This document shows positions 20,297 to 31,634 of a DNA stretch of 64,000 bases, piece by piece. The notes beneath the pieces were generated by a model. It was not told the DNA's origin and searched no databases. It saw only the letters and a list, made by a program, of their open reading frames with translations. The stretch spans positions 77,328,704 to 77,392,703 of the forward strand of contig NC_073746.1 of assembly GCF_029784135.1 (NCBI RefSeq), given 5' to 3'. How positions within the stretch are numbered: the first letter of the stretch is position 1; every line of letters begins with the position of its first letter. The DNA is from Toxorhynchites rutilus septentrionalis (Eukaryota > Arthropoda > Insecta > Diptera > Culicidae). The translations under genes were made by a program, and so were the position numbers.

Positions 20297-20694
20297 ACAA
20301 AATATCGTGTAAACATGCAAAACCAATAATTTGTGCTCTTGCCAATTCTTCCGACTAATGACAATGGGTTCAAATTCAACATGTGTAATGAGTTAGATGT
20401 ATCTTCTGCATTTTTGACGTAGGATTACGTCTTTCGGGAACATATTGGGGTAGAAATTTGAAATCGAAAATCGAGCACATCGTGAAAATTGTCCAATTTC
20501 CAAAGCTTATTGCTCAGTCATTTTATGATGGATTGATGAAATTTTTGTGTCAATCGATTTCAGCACTCCATAACAATTCTTTATATTGGAGAAAGTATGA
20601 AATCATGAAATTAACTATCGAACAATTGAAAAATCGCAACCCCTATCCTAACAGAAATACCCACTTCTGATTGATCGAAATTGACCACACATGC

Positions 20695-20900
20695 GGTGGT
20701 TCCCTAACAGAGACATCAAAACCAAGCTGCCTGGGGAAAATCGGCATTGCAAATACATGAAAGTAGGGGGAGCTTTTGTTCCTACCGATATGTGTTCCCT
20801 AACAGAGACATCTAAACCAAGCTACCTAGGGGAAATCGACATTGCAATTATATATGCAAGTCGGGGGCATTTTTATATTGCAAGTAAGGTGAGTGATACG
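20695..20900 (+). repeat. Minisatellite, two units, in copy D
   Basis: Two units starting ttccctaacagagacatc at about 20,700 and 20,795, homologous to the arrays of copies A and B. Confidence 0.75.
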
Positions 20901-21622
20901 ATTAATTCTAGCAAATAAAATTTAAATTTGGAACTTTTGTGTTGGTTGCTTCGTGAAATTACATATCAATTACCGATCATGCATTATAAAACTTCTAGCA
21001 CAAGTGTAAGTGTAAAATTGTATATGGTAGCAATTGTGTTAAAAATGACTTGATATATATTTGTTTCAATTTTCATAAATAAAAACCAAGGTGTGTTCCC
21101 GCTCGGAAACGGGTCGTTAGGTTTAAGCTGTCTGTGTTGTTGTGTTCATTTTCACCCAGGGAAAGTTTCTACGGCGAGAAAAATTGGAAAAGTGAAAAAG
21201 TGATTTCTCATATGCTTTACATATAGTATTAGGTGTTGTTAGTCCAATTAAAATTCGTATTGGGTTGAATAAACACTCAGAAAATAAAAATTATAAAAGA
21301 AAATTACAAATTAAATATGTTTCCATTTCAAATATGTTTTCTCTACATTAAAGTAACATGTTTTTACTGATGAGAAAAATCGATAATTGTGTTCGGTATT
21401 GCTAATTATCTTATATTACATTGGGGAATTTTATTTTTCGTTATTTCATTCATACATAACACAGGAGGCATCTCGTTTAGGGTCCCAGAGGATGGTTTTC
21501 ATCATATCTCATTCCACTTCGACACTTTTTATCTGATACGCACCATTCAACGACTGTTTAGCATCCTTCTACCATCATCACTCGGTAAACACTGGTGGAG
21601 TGACCAAACAACCGAAACACAC

Positions 21623-21638
21623 GGCCCTTTTCAGGGCC
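21623..21638 (+). promoter_or_regulatory. Histone mRNA 3' stem-loop in copy D
   Basis: GGCCCTTTTCAGGGCC, identical to that at 16,998-17,013 and preceded by a shared aacactggtgga stretch ~40 nt upstream. No coding histone sequence is recognised upstream of it. Confidence 0.78.
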
Positions 21639-21667
21639 ATAATGATTTAAACGATGTAATTCTTCAC

Positions 21668-21937
21668 CCGTGGCCGAGTGGTTAGCGTCAAACTTAACAT
21701 GCCGGGGGTTCGGGTTCGATACCCGTTCTGGTCGGGGGAATTTTTCGTCAAAGAAATTTCCTCCGACTTGCACTGTGGTCACGCGTATTCTAGAACTTGC
21801 CACTCAGAATACATTCAAGGCGTATTATTTGGCATAGAAATCTCAACTAATTACTAACAAAAATGACGCAAGTAATACTACGTTGAGACGGCGAAGCTCC
21901 TCTAGGGACGTTAGTGCCATTTAAGAAGAAGAAGAAG
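21668..21937 (+). mobile_element. tRNA-derived SINE with target duplication
   Basis: The head contains an A box (tggccgagtggttagcg) and a B box (ggttcgatacc) at tRNA-like spacing, so it is a pol III promoter of tRNA origin; the tail is a (GAA)n run. aattcttcac flanks it on both sides (21,658-21,667 and 21,938-21,947), a 10-bp target duplication. It lies inside copy D. A shortened relative is at 52,757-52,812. Confidence 0.82.
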
Positions 21938-21997
21938 AATTCTTCACAAATATCCAAACTCAACAGACAGCCTAACGGAATCCTACGTCAACAATGC

Positions 21998-22018
21998 GGT
22001 CGTGTCTCAGACACAACC
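21998..22018 (+). repeat. 3' terminal hairpin of copy D
   Basis: ggtcgtgtc-tca-gacacaacc with one stem mismatch, same as copy E. Confidence 0.65.
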
Positions 22019-22049
22019 CTCTTGTGACTTTTTTCCATATCTTCTTATG

Positions 22050-23490
22050 CTGTTGGGCTAGATGGGTTACCTTCGAAGTTTGTAAAGTTAATCTGGCCAT
22101 ATGCCATTTTTCCTATTACTTACGTCTTCAACCAGATCATTTCAACCTCTAAATTGCCTTGTATATGGAAATTTTCGAAAGATAATTCCTAGACCCCAGA
22201 AAACGACCCAGAGGTTCTGATCTAAATAACCTTCGTCCGATAAGCATTCTTTGCTCCTTATCGAAAGCATTTGAGAAAATTGTTAAAAGCCAAATTCAAT
22301 CAATTTAATTAATCGCTTTGATTTGATCAGTCCTTATGAATCGGGCTTCCGTTGAAATCATAGCACTACTACAGCTCTTCTAAAGGTTTATGATGACATT
22401 CATCGAACCATTGATAAGAAAGTACAGCATTTCTAATGCTTATTGATTTTTCCAAAGCGTTCGACAGGGTTTCTCACGTAAAACTTCTGAGAAAATTATC
22501 CAGCCAATTTGGATCCTCTAGTGCTGCCGTGACTCGCATTGAATCATACCTGTCTCGAAGGACTCAAGTCGTAAAAAGTGACGGTAAGCTCTCAAGTCAA
22601 ACCAACATTCTGTCAGGTATTCCCCAAGTATCGGTCCTTGGACCATTATTATTTTCATTATTCATTAATGAGTTACCGGCCGTGCTTAGAGTGTGCATGA
22701 TACACATGTTTGCTGATGACGTACAGCTATACTTCTCCGCTCTAAATTCATCTGTATTTGAGATATCTCAATTTATTAATGCTAACCTAAAACAAGTTTT
22801 CATTTGGTCAAAGTGTAATCTTCTAAACGTATAAAACTAAAGTAATGTTTATAACTCGTCAGCAGAGGCCTTTAAGTTTGCCAAATATTACTCTGGGAAA
22901 TGATATTTTAGACTACGTTGATAATGCTACCAATTTTGGTGTAATATTTCAAAATAATTTAGAATGGGATAAACAAATTAATTACCAATATTCGAAAATA
23001 TACGGCTCACGGCTGGGATGTTGAAAATTCCAGTAAAAGTAATGCTTTTTAAATCGCTGCTCCTCCCCCTTATTACATATGGCATGGAATTGACTTCTAA
23101 TGTATCAATAGCAACATTAGACAGACTGAGAGTAGCTGTGAATTGCTGTATCCGATGTATATTCAATTTATCGAGGTTCTCAAGAATCACTTCATTTCAA
23201 AGCAAACTTCTTGGCTGTACGTTTAATGATTTTATTAAACACCGTTATTATTTGACAACTTATAATATCATTCTCAAAGGGCCTCGGTATCTATTGGAAA
23301 AAATTTGAGCCTTTTAGAAATACAAGAACCATAAATTTTAGTCTGCCACATTTCAGCACATCTAATTATCGCAATGCCTTCATTGTACGAGCAACTATTT
23401 TGTGGAACCAACTTCCCATCGCTATTAAAAATATTTAGTCTCGAAGAAGATTCCGTCTTGAGTGTCTTGGTTGGTTAAATGGAAGAAATT
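22050..23490 (+). pseudogene. Jockey-type LINE reverse transcriptase, decayed
   Basis: Plus-strand RT from its fingers to its C-terminus. An N-terminal block near 22,055 (LPSKFVKLIWPYAI) and a fragment SKAFEKIVK-like near 22,260 are broken by stops. The palm follows in one open stretch 22,436-22,834 with LIDFSKAFDRVSH, GIPQVSVLGPLLFSLF and MFADDVQLYF (catalytic Asp pair present). The thumb and C-terminal domain continue in other frames to about 23,480. No endonuclease or ORF1 remains, so the copy was 5'-truncated. At least five stops or frameshifts. Confidence 0.75.
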
Positions 23491-23674
23491 AGTTGTCTTG
23501 AAATTATGTATACCTTAGTAATAGAATTGATAGTATAAGTTAGTTTCTATTTCGCACAAACACGCAACTGATTGTAGAAAATTAAAAGGAGTAATTCTTT
23601 ATCTACAATTATGGGCAGTTGAAGTCAAAGCTAAAGGTTGTTAAAGTCAACACTACAACATAAATCTTCTAAAT

Positions 23675-24885
23675 TCAATGATGTTTATACATGGCTTTGT
23701 TAAACTTTGCCTTCAAAGTTTCGTCAATTGACGCTCCTCCTTGAGTCGATACATAGTTCTTTGCTTTTAAAATAGAGTCCATCATTGTGGGACTAAGCCG
23801 ATTCCTGTACTTTGTTTTGTTGGCATTGTAAAGTGAAAATATTCGCTCAACACATGCTGATGAATGTGGAATAATTAAAAAGTATCTTACAAACGACCTT
23901 AGCAATGGATACAAAAATTTCCCGTCACGTCTTAAGTAGTAGTAGTTTGAATTTGTTAAGTAGTTTGAATTTGTTATCCAAGCCTTGTTACCTACTTCGA
24001 CGAATCGAGGAAATATGCACATAAATTCTTTAAGGTTTGGTAGCTTGGCGAAGGTTTGCGGGTTTATCAAGGTCGCAGTTTTGACAACCAGATCGTTGAA
24101 ATCAAATCGCTTAGAAATCTGATTCACGAGTTCAATATAGAAGTCCCCACAAACCGATTTGAAGGTCATCTTCCTTGTTGCATCCAATCCTTTTCCAGCG
24201 TCTTCTGCATCGATACCAACATAAACATCCTCTGGCTTGTTCAGAAAGTCTTCAAAATCATTCACATCAAGTTCGGCGACAGATGCTGATTGCTGCACGT
24301 AGCTCTCCAAACATAAGTTACCCAAAATAATCAACAATAACGTTCTTGTCTCATCATAAAGCTCGCAAAATTGAGAACTTTCTGTTTGAAATGTTCGATT
24401 GACGTTATCGATGAGCGGTAGAACATAGTTTAGGAACAGCATAATCGGTTTAGTCATAGGATCGTTGGCGGATTGATTATTGTCATGCTTAACATAAAAC
24501 GAAAAAATAGTTTGAGCTCTTCAAATCGCTCAAGATTTCGCTTAACAACTGCCTCCAACGAAAGCCATCTCGTTGCTGATGGATGAAGAATCTTCAACGG
24601 CTTAAGGTCGATGATTGCCTGTATGGTCTTGAATTCAGAAGAACGTTTTGGGCTGCTTGACAGGGAAACTGTAGATATCACGCATAAGTTGTTCTACGTA
24701 TGTTGAAATTTTTTCACAAGCATAGCTACCGCACAACGCCAAAGAATGACATGTACACTTAATAGCGATCATATCAGGACACTCCTTCTTGAACAATCGC
24801 ATTACTGAGCTGTTCGCCCCATCATAACCAGTGCACCATCAGAGCCAGACCCCTTTAGCCATTTATAATAATCGATTTTATCTTT
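23675..24885 (-). pseudogene. hAT transposase, remainder of exon 4
   Basis: Resumes after the LINE with WLKGSGSDGA (second catalytic Asp region), then CHSLALCGSYACEKI, PSATRWLSLEAVVKRNLERF and the C-terminal dimerisation block HSSACVERIFSLYNANK near 23,850. A frameshift lies in a T-run near 24,495-24,500, and stops or shifts occur near 24,690 and 24,820. Compared with the second copy at 59.1 kb there is a 21-nt in-frame deletion before DPMTKP. Stop at 23,675. Confidence 0.78.
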
Positions 24886-27679
24886 TCCCTTGTTGGGTGT
24901 GAACCACTGCGTTCATTAGTTTGAGCTATTGTGGTATGCCCCATTTTTTGTACTACGATTCAAGCTTATCTACTGCTTATTGATGAAGAAGTAGACTGAA
25001 AGCTATAGCGAGATAGGTGCCAATCAGGAATAATCTGTTTGATAAAATTTATAGTCCTGATCGGCGACACAGACCAAACTTCCTTGGGCTCCAGAATAGC
25101 CTTATCAAGGTGTTGAAGTCTGCGTCTTGTAAGTGCTCCGCATTTGCAGAGCAAATGTTCCGAGGTTTCGCTTTCGGCATTACAAAAGCGACAAATATCA
25201 TCTTGCACTAAACCTATGTTTTTGAGATGGTATTTACTCGGACAGTGTCCTGTTATAAGACCAGTGAATGTGCTGAAGTCTTTCTTATTAAGACTCAGCA
25301 ATTGTTGAGTAATTTTAATACTCGGCGTGATAAATTTTTTTGACTGGTTGAGTTGTACAGCCATCCAGTTGGCCATTACTCCCCGGTCTTCCCATTTCTT
25401 CAGCTCACTCTTCAACACACATTCAGAAATTCCACAGAATGGTTCTGGACCAGTGAAGGGTGAGCTTGAGCCGCGTCTTGCGAGTTCATCTGCTTGTTCA
25501 TTTCCCTCTATACCGCAATGGCCAGGAATCCAGTATAGTTGTACCGAACTTCTCTGACATAGTTATCGTAAGAGGCAAATGCATTCCCAGACAATTTTTG
25601 AATAGCACTTGAAAGCAGGGTTTAAGTGCTGCTTGACTGTCTGAGAAGATGCAAATGTTAGCATGTCTATAATTTCTTTTAAGGCAGACATTTATACATT
25701 CTATTACTGCAGCTACTTCTGCCTGGAAAACTGTTGGCCAGTTCCCCATAGCTACAGAAATTTTTATTCTGGGACCATACACTCCAGCACCTGTTCTGTT
25801 ACCCATTTTCGACCCATTACGAACCATTACGAACATCGGGACCACCCTCATCCCATACTGAACGGGAAAGTTCGATCACTCTGTATGGAATGTCATAATT
25901 GATCCTTGGTTCCATCCAATCGCTGTTCATCTCTGAGGTTGGTCCAACGGGTAAGAGATTCAGGATGCTCAAGTGACCAGTTTTGTTCCCGTCTAATATT
26001 TTTTTATATCTTTTTAGCTTTAGAGCGCTTCTATTAGCCTCCAGCTGAACATGTTGACCCAAAGGTAACAAGTGAAGGATAGCCTCCAATGCCTTTGAGG
26101 GTGTGCTTCGCATTGCTCCTGTTACAGCAACGCATGCCAGTCGTTGGAGTTTGTTTAGCTTTTTTATAGCTACAGTCTCCTTAGTCTTTGACCACCATAC
26201 TAATGAGGCATAGGTTATCCTAGGCCGCACAATTGCTGTATAGACCCACATAACCATTTTTGGTTTAAGGCCCCATGTTCTGCCTATCATTTTAGAACAT
26301 GTCCATAGGGCAATGTTGGCCTTACTGATAATTGCATCTAAGTGTGCGTTCCAGTTTAGTTTAGCGTCTAGGATTACGCCTAGATATTTCACTGAAACGC
26401 TGAATTTTATTTCCTCTCCTCCAAGATTTAGAGTCTGCAGATGCAGTTTCTTCTTTTTGGACAATTGTTGTTTTTGAGGGATTTATGCTCAGACCTTCTT
26501 TGATACACCATGATTGTGTAAGGTTTAAGGCCATCTGCATCCTGCTCGATATCACATCGTCGAATTTGCCACGTACCATTATGACTAAATCATCAGCAAA
26601 ACCCACGGTTTCGAAACCATTCGCCTCCAAACTAATCAGAAGGTCGTCAACCACCAGTGACCAAAGTAGAGGTGATAGAACCCCTCCTTGTGGGCAACCT
26701 TTCGTTGCAATCACAGATGTCGACGACCCACCCAGCTCCGAGGTGATTTGTCTATTTGTGAGGTTGCCTTTGATCCATTCGACTATGCAGTCATCGAAAT
26801 GTCTTCTTCTCATAGCCTGTGCCATTGATACATAAGAAGCATTGTCGAAAGCCCCTTCGATATCAAGAAACGCACATAATGCAGTTTCTTTTGACGAAAG
26901 AGATTTTTCAATTTTAGTCACAAGTGTGTGTAACGCTGTGACTGTGGATTTGCCTGATTGATAGGCAAACTGGTATTTAGATAAAGGGCATTTGGACATG
27001 AATACAGACTTTATGTATTCATATAATACTTTTTCCATAGTTTTCAGCAGTATTGATGATAAACTAATTGGTCTGAATGATTTTGGGAGAGATTTATCAC
27101 GTTTCCCAGCTTTTGGAATGAAGACCACTTTAACGAGTCTCCATGTGGAAGGAATGTGCTCTAGTATCAGAGTTGCCTTAAAAATCTCGATTAGAGATGG
27201 AATCAGCTTAGATTCTCCTTTTTGAATCAGGGCTGGAAAAATTCCATCTGCACCTGCGGATTTGTATGGTTGAAAGGATCTCACCGCGCTTTCTACTCTG
27301 GCCTTCGTGAAAACCATTCCAGCAACTATCTTTGCGACATCCTTTGCACTTTGAGAATACCTTCTAGAGCATTTCATGTCGCGGTTGTAGCTAGGACTGG
27401 TATCAGAATGAACCGATGTAGATCCCGGGAAGTGAGTTTTCATCAGTAAGTCTAATACTTCTGAGGGAGATTTTGTGAACGAACCGTCGTCCTTTTTGAG
27501 GGAACCTAGCCCGTTCGAGTGGTCTTTTGCAAGAGTCTTGCTTAGTCTTGCAACGATTGGGGTACTTTCAATGCTTTCGCAGTTATTTACCCAAGATTTT
27601 CGTTTAGATCGTCTTAGTTCTCTGTTATATTCGGTTAGGGCGCTCCTATATTGAGACCAATCCGAATTAATTTTAGCTC
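24886..27679 (-). mobile_element. LOA-type LINE, 5'-truncated, inserted in hAT
   Basis: Flanked by the 14-bp direct repeat tcgattttatcttt (24,872-24,885 and 27,680-27,693), which proves insertion into the hAT exon. Contains RT, RNase H and a C-terminal cysteine cluster; the endonuclease and ORF1 are missing. RT features (FLDIEGAFDNASY, GCPQGGVLSPLLWSLV, GFADDLVI) together with a downstream RNase H fit the LOA group near R1. Confidence 0.85.
24966..27679 (-). pseudogene. LOA-type ORF2 (RT and RNase H), frameshifted
   Basis: RT block from the left edge to about 26,440 with catalytic GFADDLVIMV near 26,590; thumb/connector (YLGVILDAKLNWNAHLD) in a shifted frame from about 26,464 to 25,830; RNase H from 25,840 (GNRTGAGVYGP, FSDSQAALK); then C-terminal CRFCNAESETSEHLLCKC near 25,180 and a stop at 24,966. 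A 10-bp tandem duplication (ccattacgaa, 25,814-25,833) sits at the RNase H start and shifts the frame; there the usual DGSK reads NGSK, so one catalytic Asp is lost. Further shifts near 26,450 and 25,500-25,560. Not functional. Confidence 0.82.
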
Positions 27680-28904
27680 TCGATTTTATCTTTGGAAAAT
27701 TGCTCAGTAATTGCACGGTCAACCTTAATAGCAGAATAAAAAACATCTTTTGCAGAAAAAGAGTTTTTATCCATTATCCTTACCACTATGGCCAGACTTT
27801 TACGACTGCTTAGGTCGGTAGATTCATCTACTATAATAGCAAAGTCATTGTTTCTCATGCGCTCTACTAGTTCATCATGTTGAGTTACGGCTATAACAGA
27901 TTCAACTACAGAAGCTGTTTTTGTTCTGCCAAGTCTCAACTCCGTCAAAAACTTTGGTTCAATTGACAAACCTTTTAGAACATCAGCTAGATGATCAACT
28001 GCGGTGAAACTCACTTTAATCTCTACGGCCCATGAACGAATTTTGAGTTCAGCCTCAGTAATTTTATCCAAAGAGGATGACTCGTAGATTTTTGGTTCCA
28101 ACAGCATCGGGTTCATACTTGCACTACCAGCTGCTTCGCGGTGCCGTTTGGTGGCTGAGTGGGTAATTAAATTTGATTTTCCGCCACCAGCGACGCTTAA
28201 TTTATCCAAACAGATTTTGCAGTACGCAAACTGTAGATGGCTTCGATATTTTTCAAAGAACTCCGGAGAATCTAGCCGCTTCGAAGAAAAGCGCTGAATT
28301 ACCTTAGTCGTAGGTTCTTTTGAGGTTCTTTTTCTCTTAATCAAGGACGATGACCTGGATGTTTCAACTGAATCGTCAGAGTTACTTTGGGATTCATCTA
28401 AAATTAATGGTTAAAATTTAGCTTAAAATGTTCTTGAAATCTTCCTTGAAATAGTATCAATGCTTACCTCTGTTTCGGATTGTTGTCATAGTTGATGCAA
28501 GTTGCTGGAGTGTGCGATCGGTTCTTTGGAACTCAGTGAATCATCAGGTCCGACTGCATTTTTAAATGAAAGATTAAAATACATATTTTTATGGAAGGCG
28601 TAAAAAATAAAATATAGAATAAAACTTTGAATATATACACCTGAGGATAAAATCGGTTCACACAGAAGGGCTGTTCGGTCATTAGGATCTTGTGGGAATT
28701 GCTTTGCTGTTTTGGCAAAACTGGACGTTTTGTCAGGAATCGGATCAACTTCCAACTGTGGGCGGTCTTTGCTCGCTTCCAGTTTTGATTGAATCACGGG
28801 TAACTTGCCACCTGCAGATATATACTTAACGTAAGAAAAAATCCACAGAATTTCCTATTAACCTTACCCTTTGAAAAATAGGCTTCAATGGTCTTCTTAG
28901 GCAT
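27680..28904 (-). pseudogene. hAT transposase, exons 1-3 and first part of exon 4
   Basis: Start ATG 28,904 (MPKKTIEAYFSKG). Splice signals suggest exon 1 28,868-28,904, exon 2 28,641-28,811, exon 3 28,468-28,553 and exon 4 from 28,397, each intron bounded by GT and AG and all in phase 1. Exon 3 needs a one-base shift to stay open (near 28,520), probably a mutation. Exon 4 carries a BED zinc finger (C-x2-C then H..H in FAYCKICLDKL...LITHSATKRH) and the first part of the RNase H-like catalytic domain with FAIIVDESTD, where the first catalytic Asp is expected. Transposase acts in the nucleus by cutting at the element ends. The protein continues beyond the LINE insertion. Confidence 0.72.
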
Positions 28905-29329
28905 TTTATCACGGCAGCTCACAACTCATTCAATATCGATACGGAATTTCTATAGTCGAATTCAACTTCGCAGCACCAAATATAAAATGTCTTCCACTAC
29001 TTCCGTGAACGCGAAAAAATGTCGACGCTTATCGTACCGAGAAAATACCGAGAAATTTGCCTTGCACGGAAGGATACCATTAACCCGCTTTCTGTGTTCT
29101 ACCTTCTCGTTCTAACAAATGATGAAATGAAAACATTGAACCCTCGGTTGTAAAGAACAAGAGAGACGGATAGAGTCGGCTTCGATCGTCCCAGAGTGGA
29201 GAGGTGAGGTCACATATGGCTCAACATTTTTATAATTCAAGGTATTTTAACGACTCAAAGAAAAAAAAACAAAATTTATTAGTAAGAAGGTAGATAGAAA
29301 AAAAAGCACTGTAATGAATTCAATATTTA

Positions 29330-29451
29330 AAATTGAATTTGAAAAAAAAATCTTTCAATTCTGTATTTTTGCTGAAAATCTGTAATTCTGTATTTGAAAT
29401 TTGGCTAAAAATCTGTAAAATACAGAATATTCTGTATATGTGGCAACCCTG
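29330..29451 (-). repeat. hAT right terminus with internal repeats
   Basis: Ends cagggttgccaca read inward; several ctgta(a/t) and cagaat phrases repeat within it. The inverted partner is at 58,858-58,980 of the second copy. A related tip occurs at 35,352. Confidence 0.75.
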
Positions 29452-29540
29452 ACGACGCTCGTAACGAAAGGGTTAATTTTACATGTTTTCTTTTTTTTTC
29501 TAATAGTATATAATGAAATTGCTTCCTAAATGTTATTACA

Positions 29541-31634
29541 CAGCCATTTCATGCCAAACCGATATAGTGATTCCCAGAATTTCGTGAAAAGTGGTCGTAT
29601 TTATTGTAATATTGTAAAATATTAGGCCCGTACTTTTTTAATTTTTCGTTAGGGTGACCATTTCGAAAATAATTTTTTTCTCAATTTTTTCAAGAATCGC
29701 TTTTTTAAATTTTTTTAAATTTTTGAACTACTAGACCGATTTAGATGATCAATATATCAAATTAAAGCCAATGAGCTTTAATTAATAAATACAATGATTG
29801 TATTTGTATTTGTTTTTCATAGCTTACATGGTTACGGAACTTAGGTCACCATATGTTTTATATTATTTCTTGAAAGCTGAGGTTTTTTTACATAACATAT
29901 CCGAATACCAGAGAGGTGTTTTTTTTCGTTTTCGAGTGATTTTGCAAAGTTAACATGTTTTCAATTTTCGTTCAATATTCCTATACGACTGAACAACATC
30001 TATGCGACTGGAAACCAATTTTTATGCATATGTATGATCATCTGAATCGGTCCGGTAGTTTGAAAGTTATGAATTAAAAAAAGTCATTTTTGGAAAAAAA
30101 AAAAAAAAGGGGGAAACGTGATTTTTCGGACCACCGGTTAATTTTCAGAAATCATAACTCTAAAACACAAAATAACACATCTCTGAATTTTGGATATTTT
30201 ATCTAAAAAACTCTTAGCTTTCAAGAAAAAATATAAAAAAATATGGCGCCCTTGGTCCCGAGACAATGTGAACTATTAAATAATACATTCAACAATAACA
30301 GGACCAAAATCCAAAATATCCGCAAGTATAATATTTTTCTGAAAGAGACTAGCTAATTGGCTATAATTTGATATGTCGATCATTTGAATATGTGCGGTAG
30401 TACAAAAGTTATGAGTTTTTAAAAAAGTAATTTTTGGAAAAAATGAGAAAAAAATGATCTTTCGGACCACCCTAAAATGGAAATGGTCACCTATTTAAGG
30501 TAGTATTCTAATCTAGAAATTTAAAAAAAATCAATTTGTTTCCTTCATATTTCTGTAGTTTATGCATTCAAGAATATACCCTAGAAAGGACTTATCGAAA
30601 ATCCAATTATTTACCGAGTTAGAGCATTTTAAGTGATGCGGTATATAACCTGGTATGGCCAAAACAATGAACTTCAAACGCGTTTTTCTCGAAACTAGTT
30701 TTTTAAACTGACGTGCACGATATGTCAAGTTCTACTGAACCGATTTATGTCGAATTTATATGGATACAATCTGTAGGCATCTCTCTATCGCATAAACCTC
30801 TAAAAACAATATTTTTCAAATTTTACTATTTTGAAAAAAATCGGGAAACGTAAGAAAAAACGTTTTGAACCGAATTTTGTTTTTCAAACGGCCGCCATTT
30901 TTCAAGAAAGATGTGAAAGACGTTAGAAATTCGTGTCTCTACACTAGAATAAGGAAAAAAAAACTATTTTTGCGATTTTTTGGATTTTCGTTTTTATAAT
31001 TTTTTATTATTGTTGAGTTAGTTTTTCATAGTTTTCTCGGTTAGAGATAGAGGGCGCTATATATTTTTATATTTTTTCTTGAATGCTGAGGATTCTTTTC
31101 ATAATATATGTCGATATCAGAGATAGCTTCAATGGATTCAATTTGATATATTGTTCATCTGAATCGATTCTGTAGTTCAAAAGTTATAAATTTTCGAAAA
31201 ACTTCAATTTTGAAAAATGATTACCTTGAAAAATCATATCTCTAAAACAAAAAAACTTGCATCTCTGATATCGAGATATGTTACGTAAAAAATCCTCAGC
31301 TCTCAAGAAAAAATATAAAAAATATAGCGCCATCTAGTCATGAAAACAATAAAAAACGGTTACATTCAATAATTACGAAAATGAAATCCATTTTTTTTGC
31401 ATGCTCAATATTTTGAAATAAAAGGATAGCTCATTGGCTTTAATTTGATATGTCGATTATCTGAATCGGTGCAATGGTTCAAATGTTATGAATTTTTGAA
31501 GAAAGTCATTTTTGGGAAAAAAGGGGAAAAAGTTGATTTTTCGGACCACCCTAAAATGGAAATGGTCACCCTAACAAAAAAATAAAAAAAATACGGGTCT
31601 AATATTTTGCAATAAAGAACAAAACTATCACTGC
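29541..31634. mobile_element. Fold-back-like element 2, right end truncated
   Basis: Starts at 29,541 with cagccatttcatgccaaacc, matching both edges of fold-back element 1. Units with ggtcccgagac, ttgatatgtcgatcatctgaa and ggaccaccctaaaatggaaat phrases occur at about 29,700-29,990, 30,060-30,492 and 31,020-31,634 in opposite orientations. The terminal arm stops at about 31,634, where a mariner fragment begins abruptly. A TTAA-type MITE is inserted at 30,495-30,953. Confidence 0.55.
30495..30953 (+). mobile_element. TTAA-flanked MITE-like element, short copy
   Basis: Begins ttaaggtagtattctaatct and ends near cactagaataagg, inverted versions of each other. The first ~230 bp are closely related to 44,188-44,412. 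The left TTAA is present, the right one eroded. Confidence 0.55.

Larger units (their letters stand above)
20414..22028 (+). mobile_element. Hairpin-ended element, copy D, with histone stem-loop and nested SINE
   Basis: 5' end ttgacgtaggattacgtc after a T-run at 20,411; 3' inverted partner at about 21,973-21,990 (ggaatcctacgtcaa); hairpin at 21,998-22,018; then tcttgtgac and a T-run. It holds a two-unit minisatellite (20,695-20,900) like copies A and B, and a perfect histone stem-loop (21,623-21,638) like copy E, so it links the two subtypes. A tRNA-SINE is inserted between the stem-loop and the 3' end. Confidence 0.65.
23675..29451 (-). mobile_element. hAT transposon (BED-finger type), split by a LOA-type LINE
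   Basis: Minus-strand DNA transposon. The right terminus at 29,451 is cagggttgccacatataca read inward, the same as the terminus at 58,858 of a second copy. Coding starts at 28,904 and ends at 23,675. A LINE (24,886-27,679) interrupts the gene with a 14-bp duplication; removing it rejoins the frame. No left terminus is visible: the dead LINE ending near 23,490-23,600 probably replaced it. Confidence 0.75.

Noticed and set aside
21668..21740. A functional tRNA gene
   Set aside because: A and B boxes are present, but a body, (GAA)n tail and 10-bp target duplication show a SINE; I could not draw a full cloverleaf.
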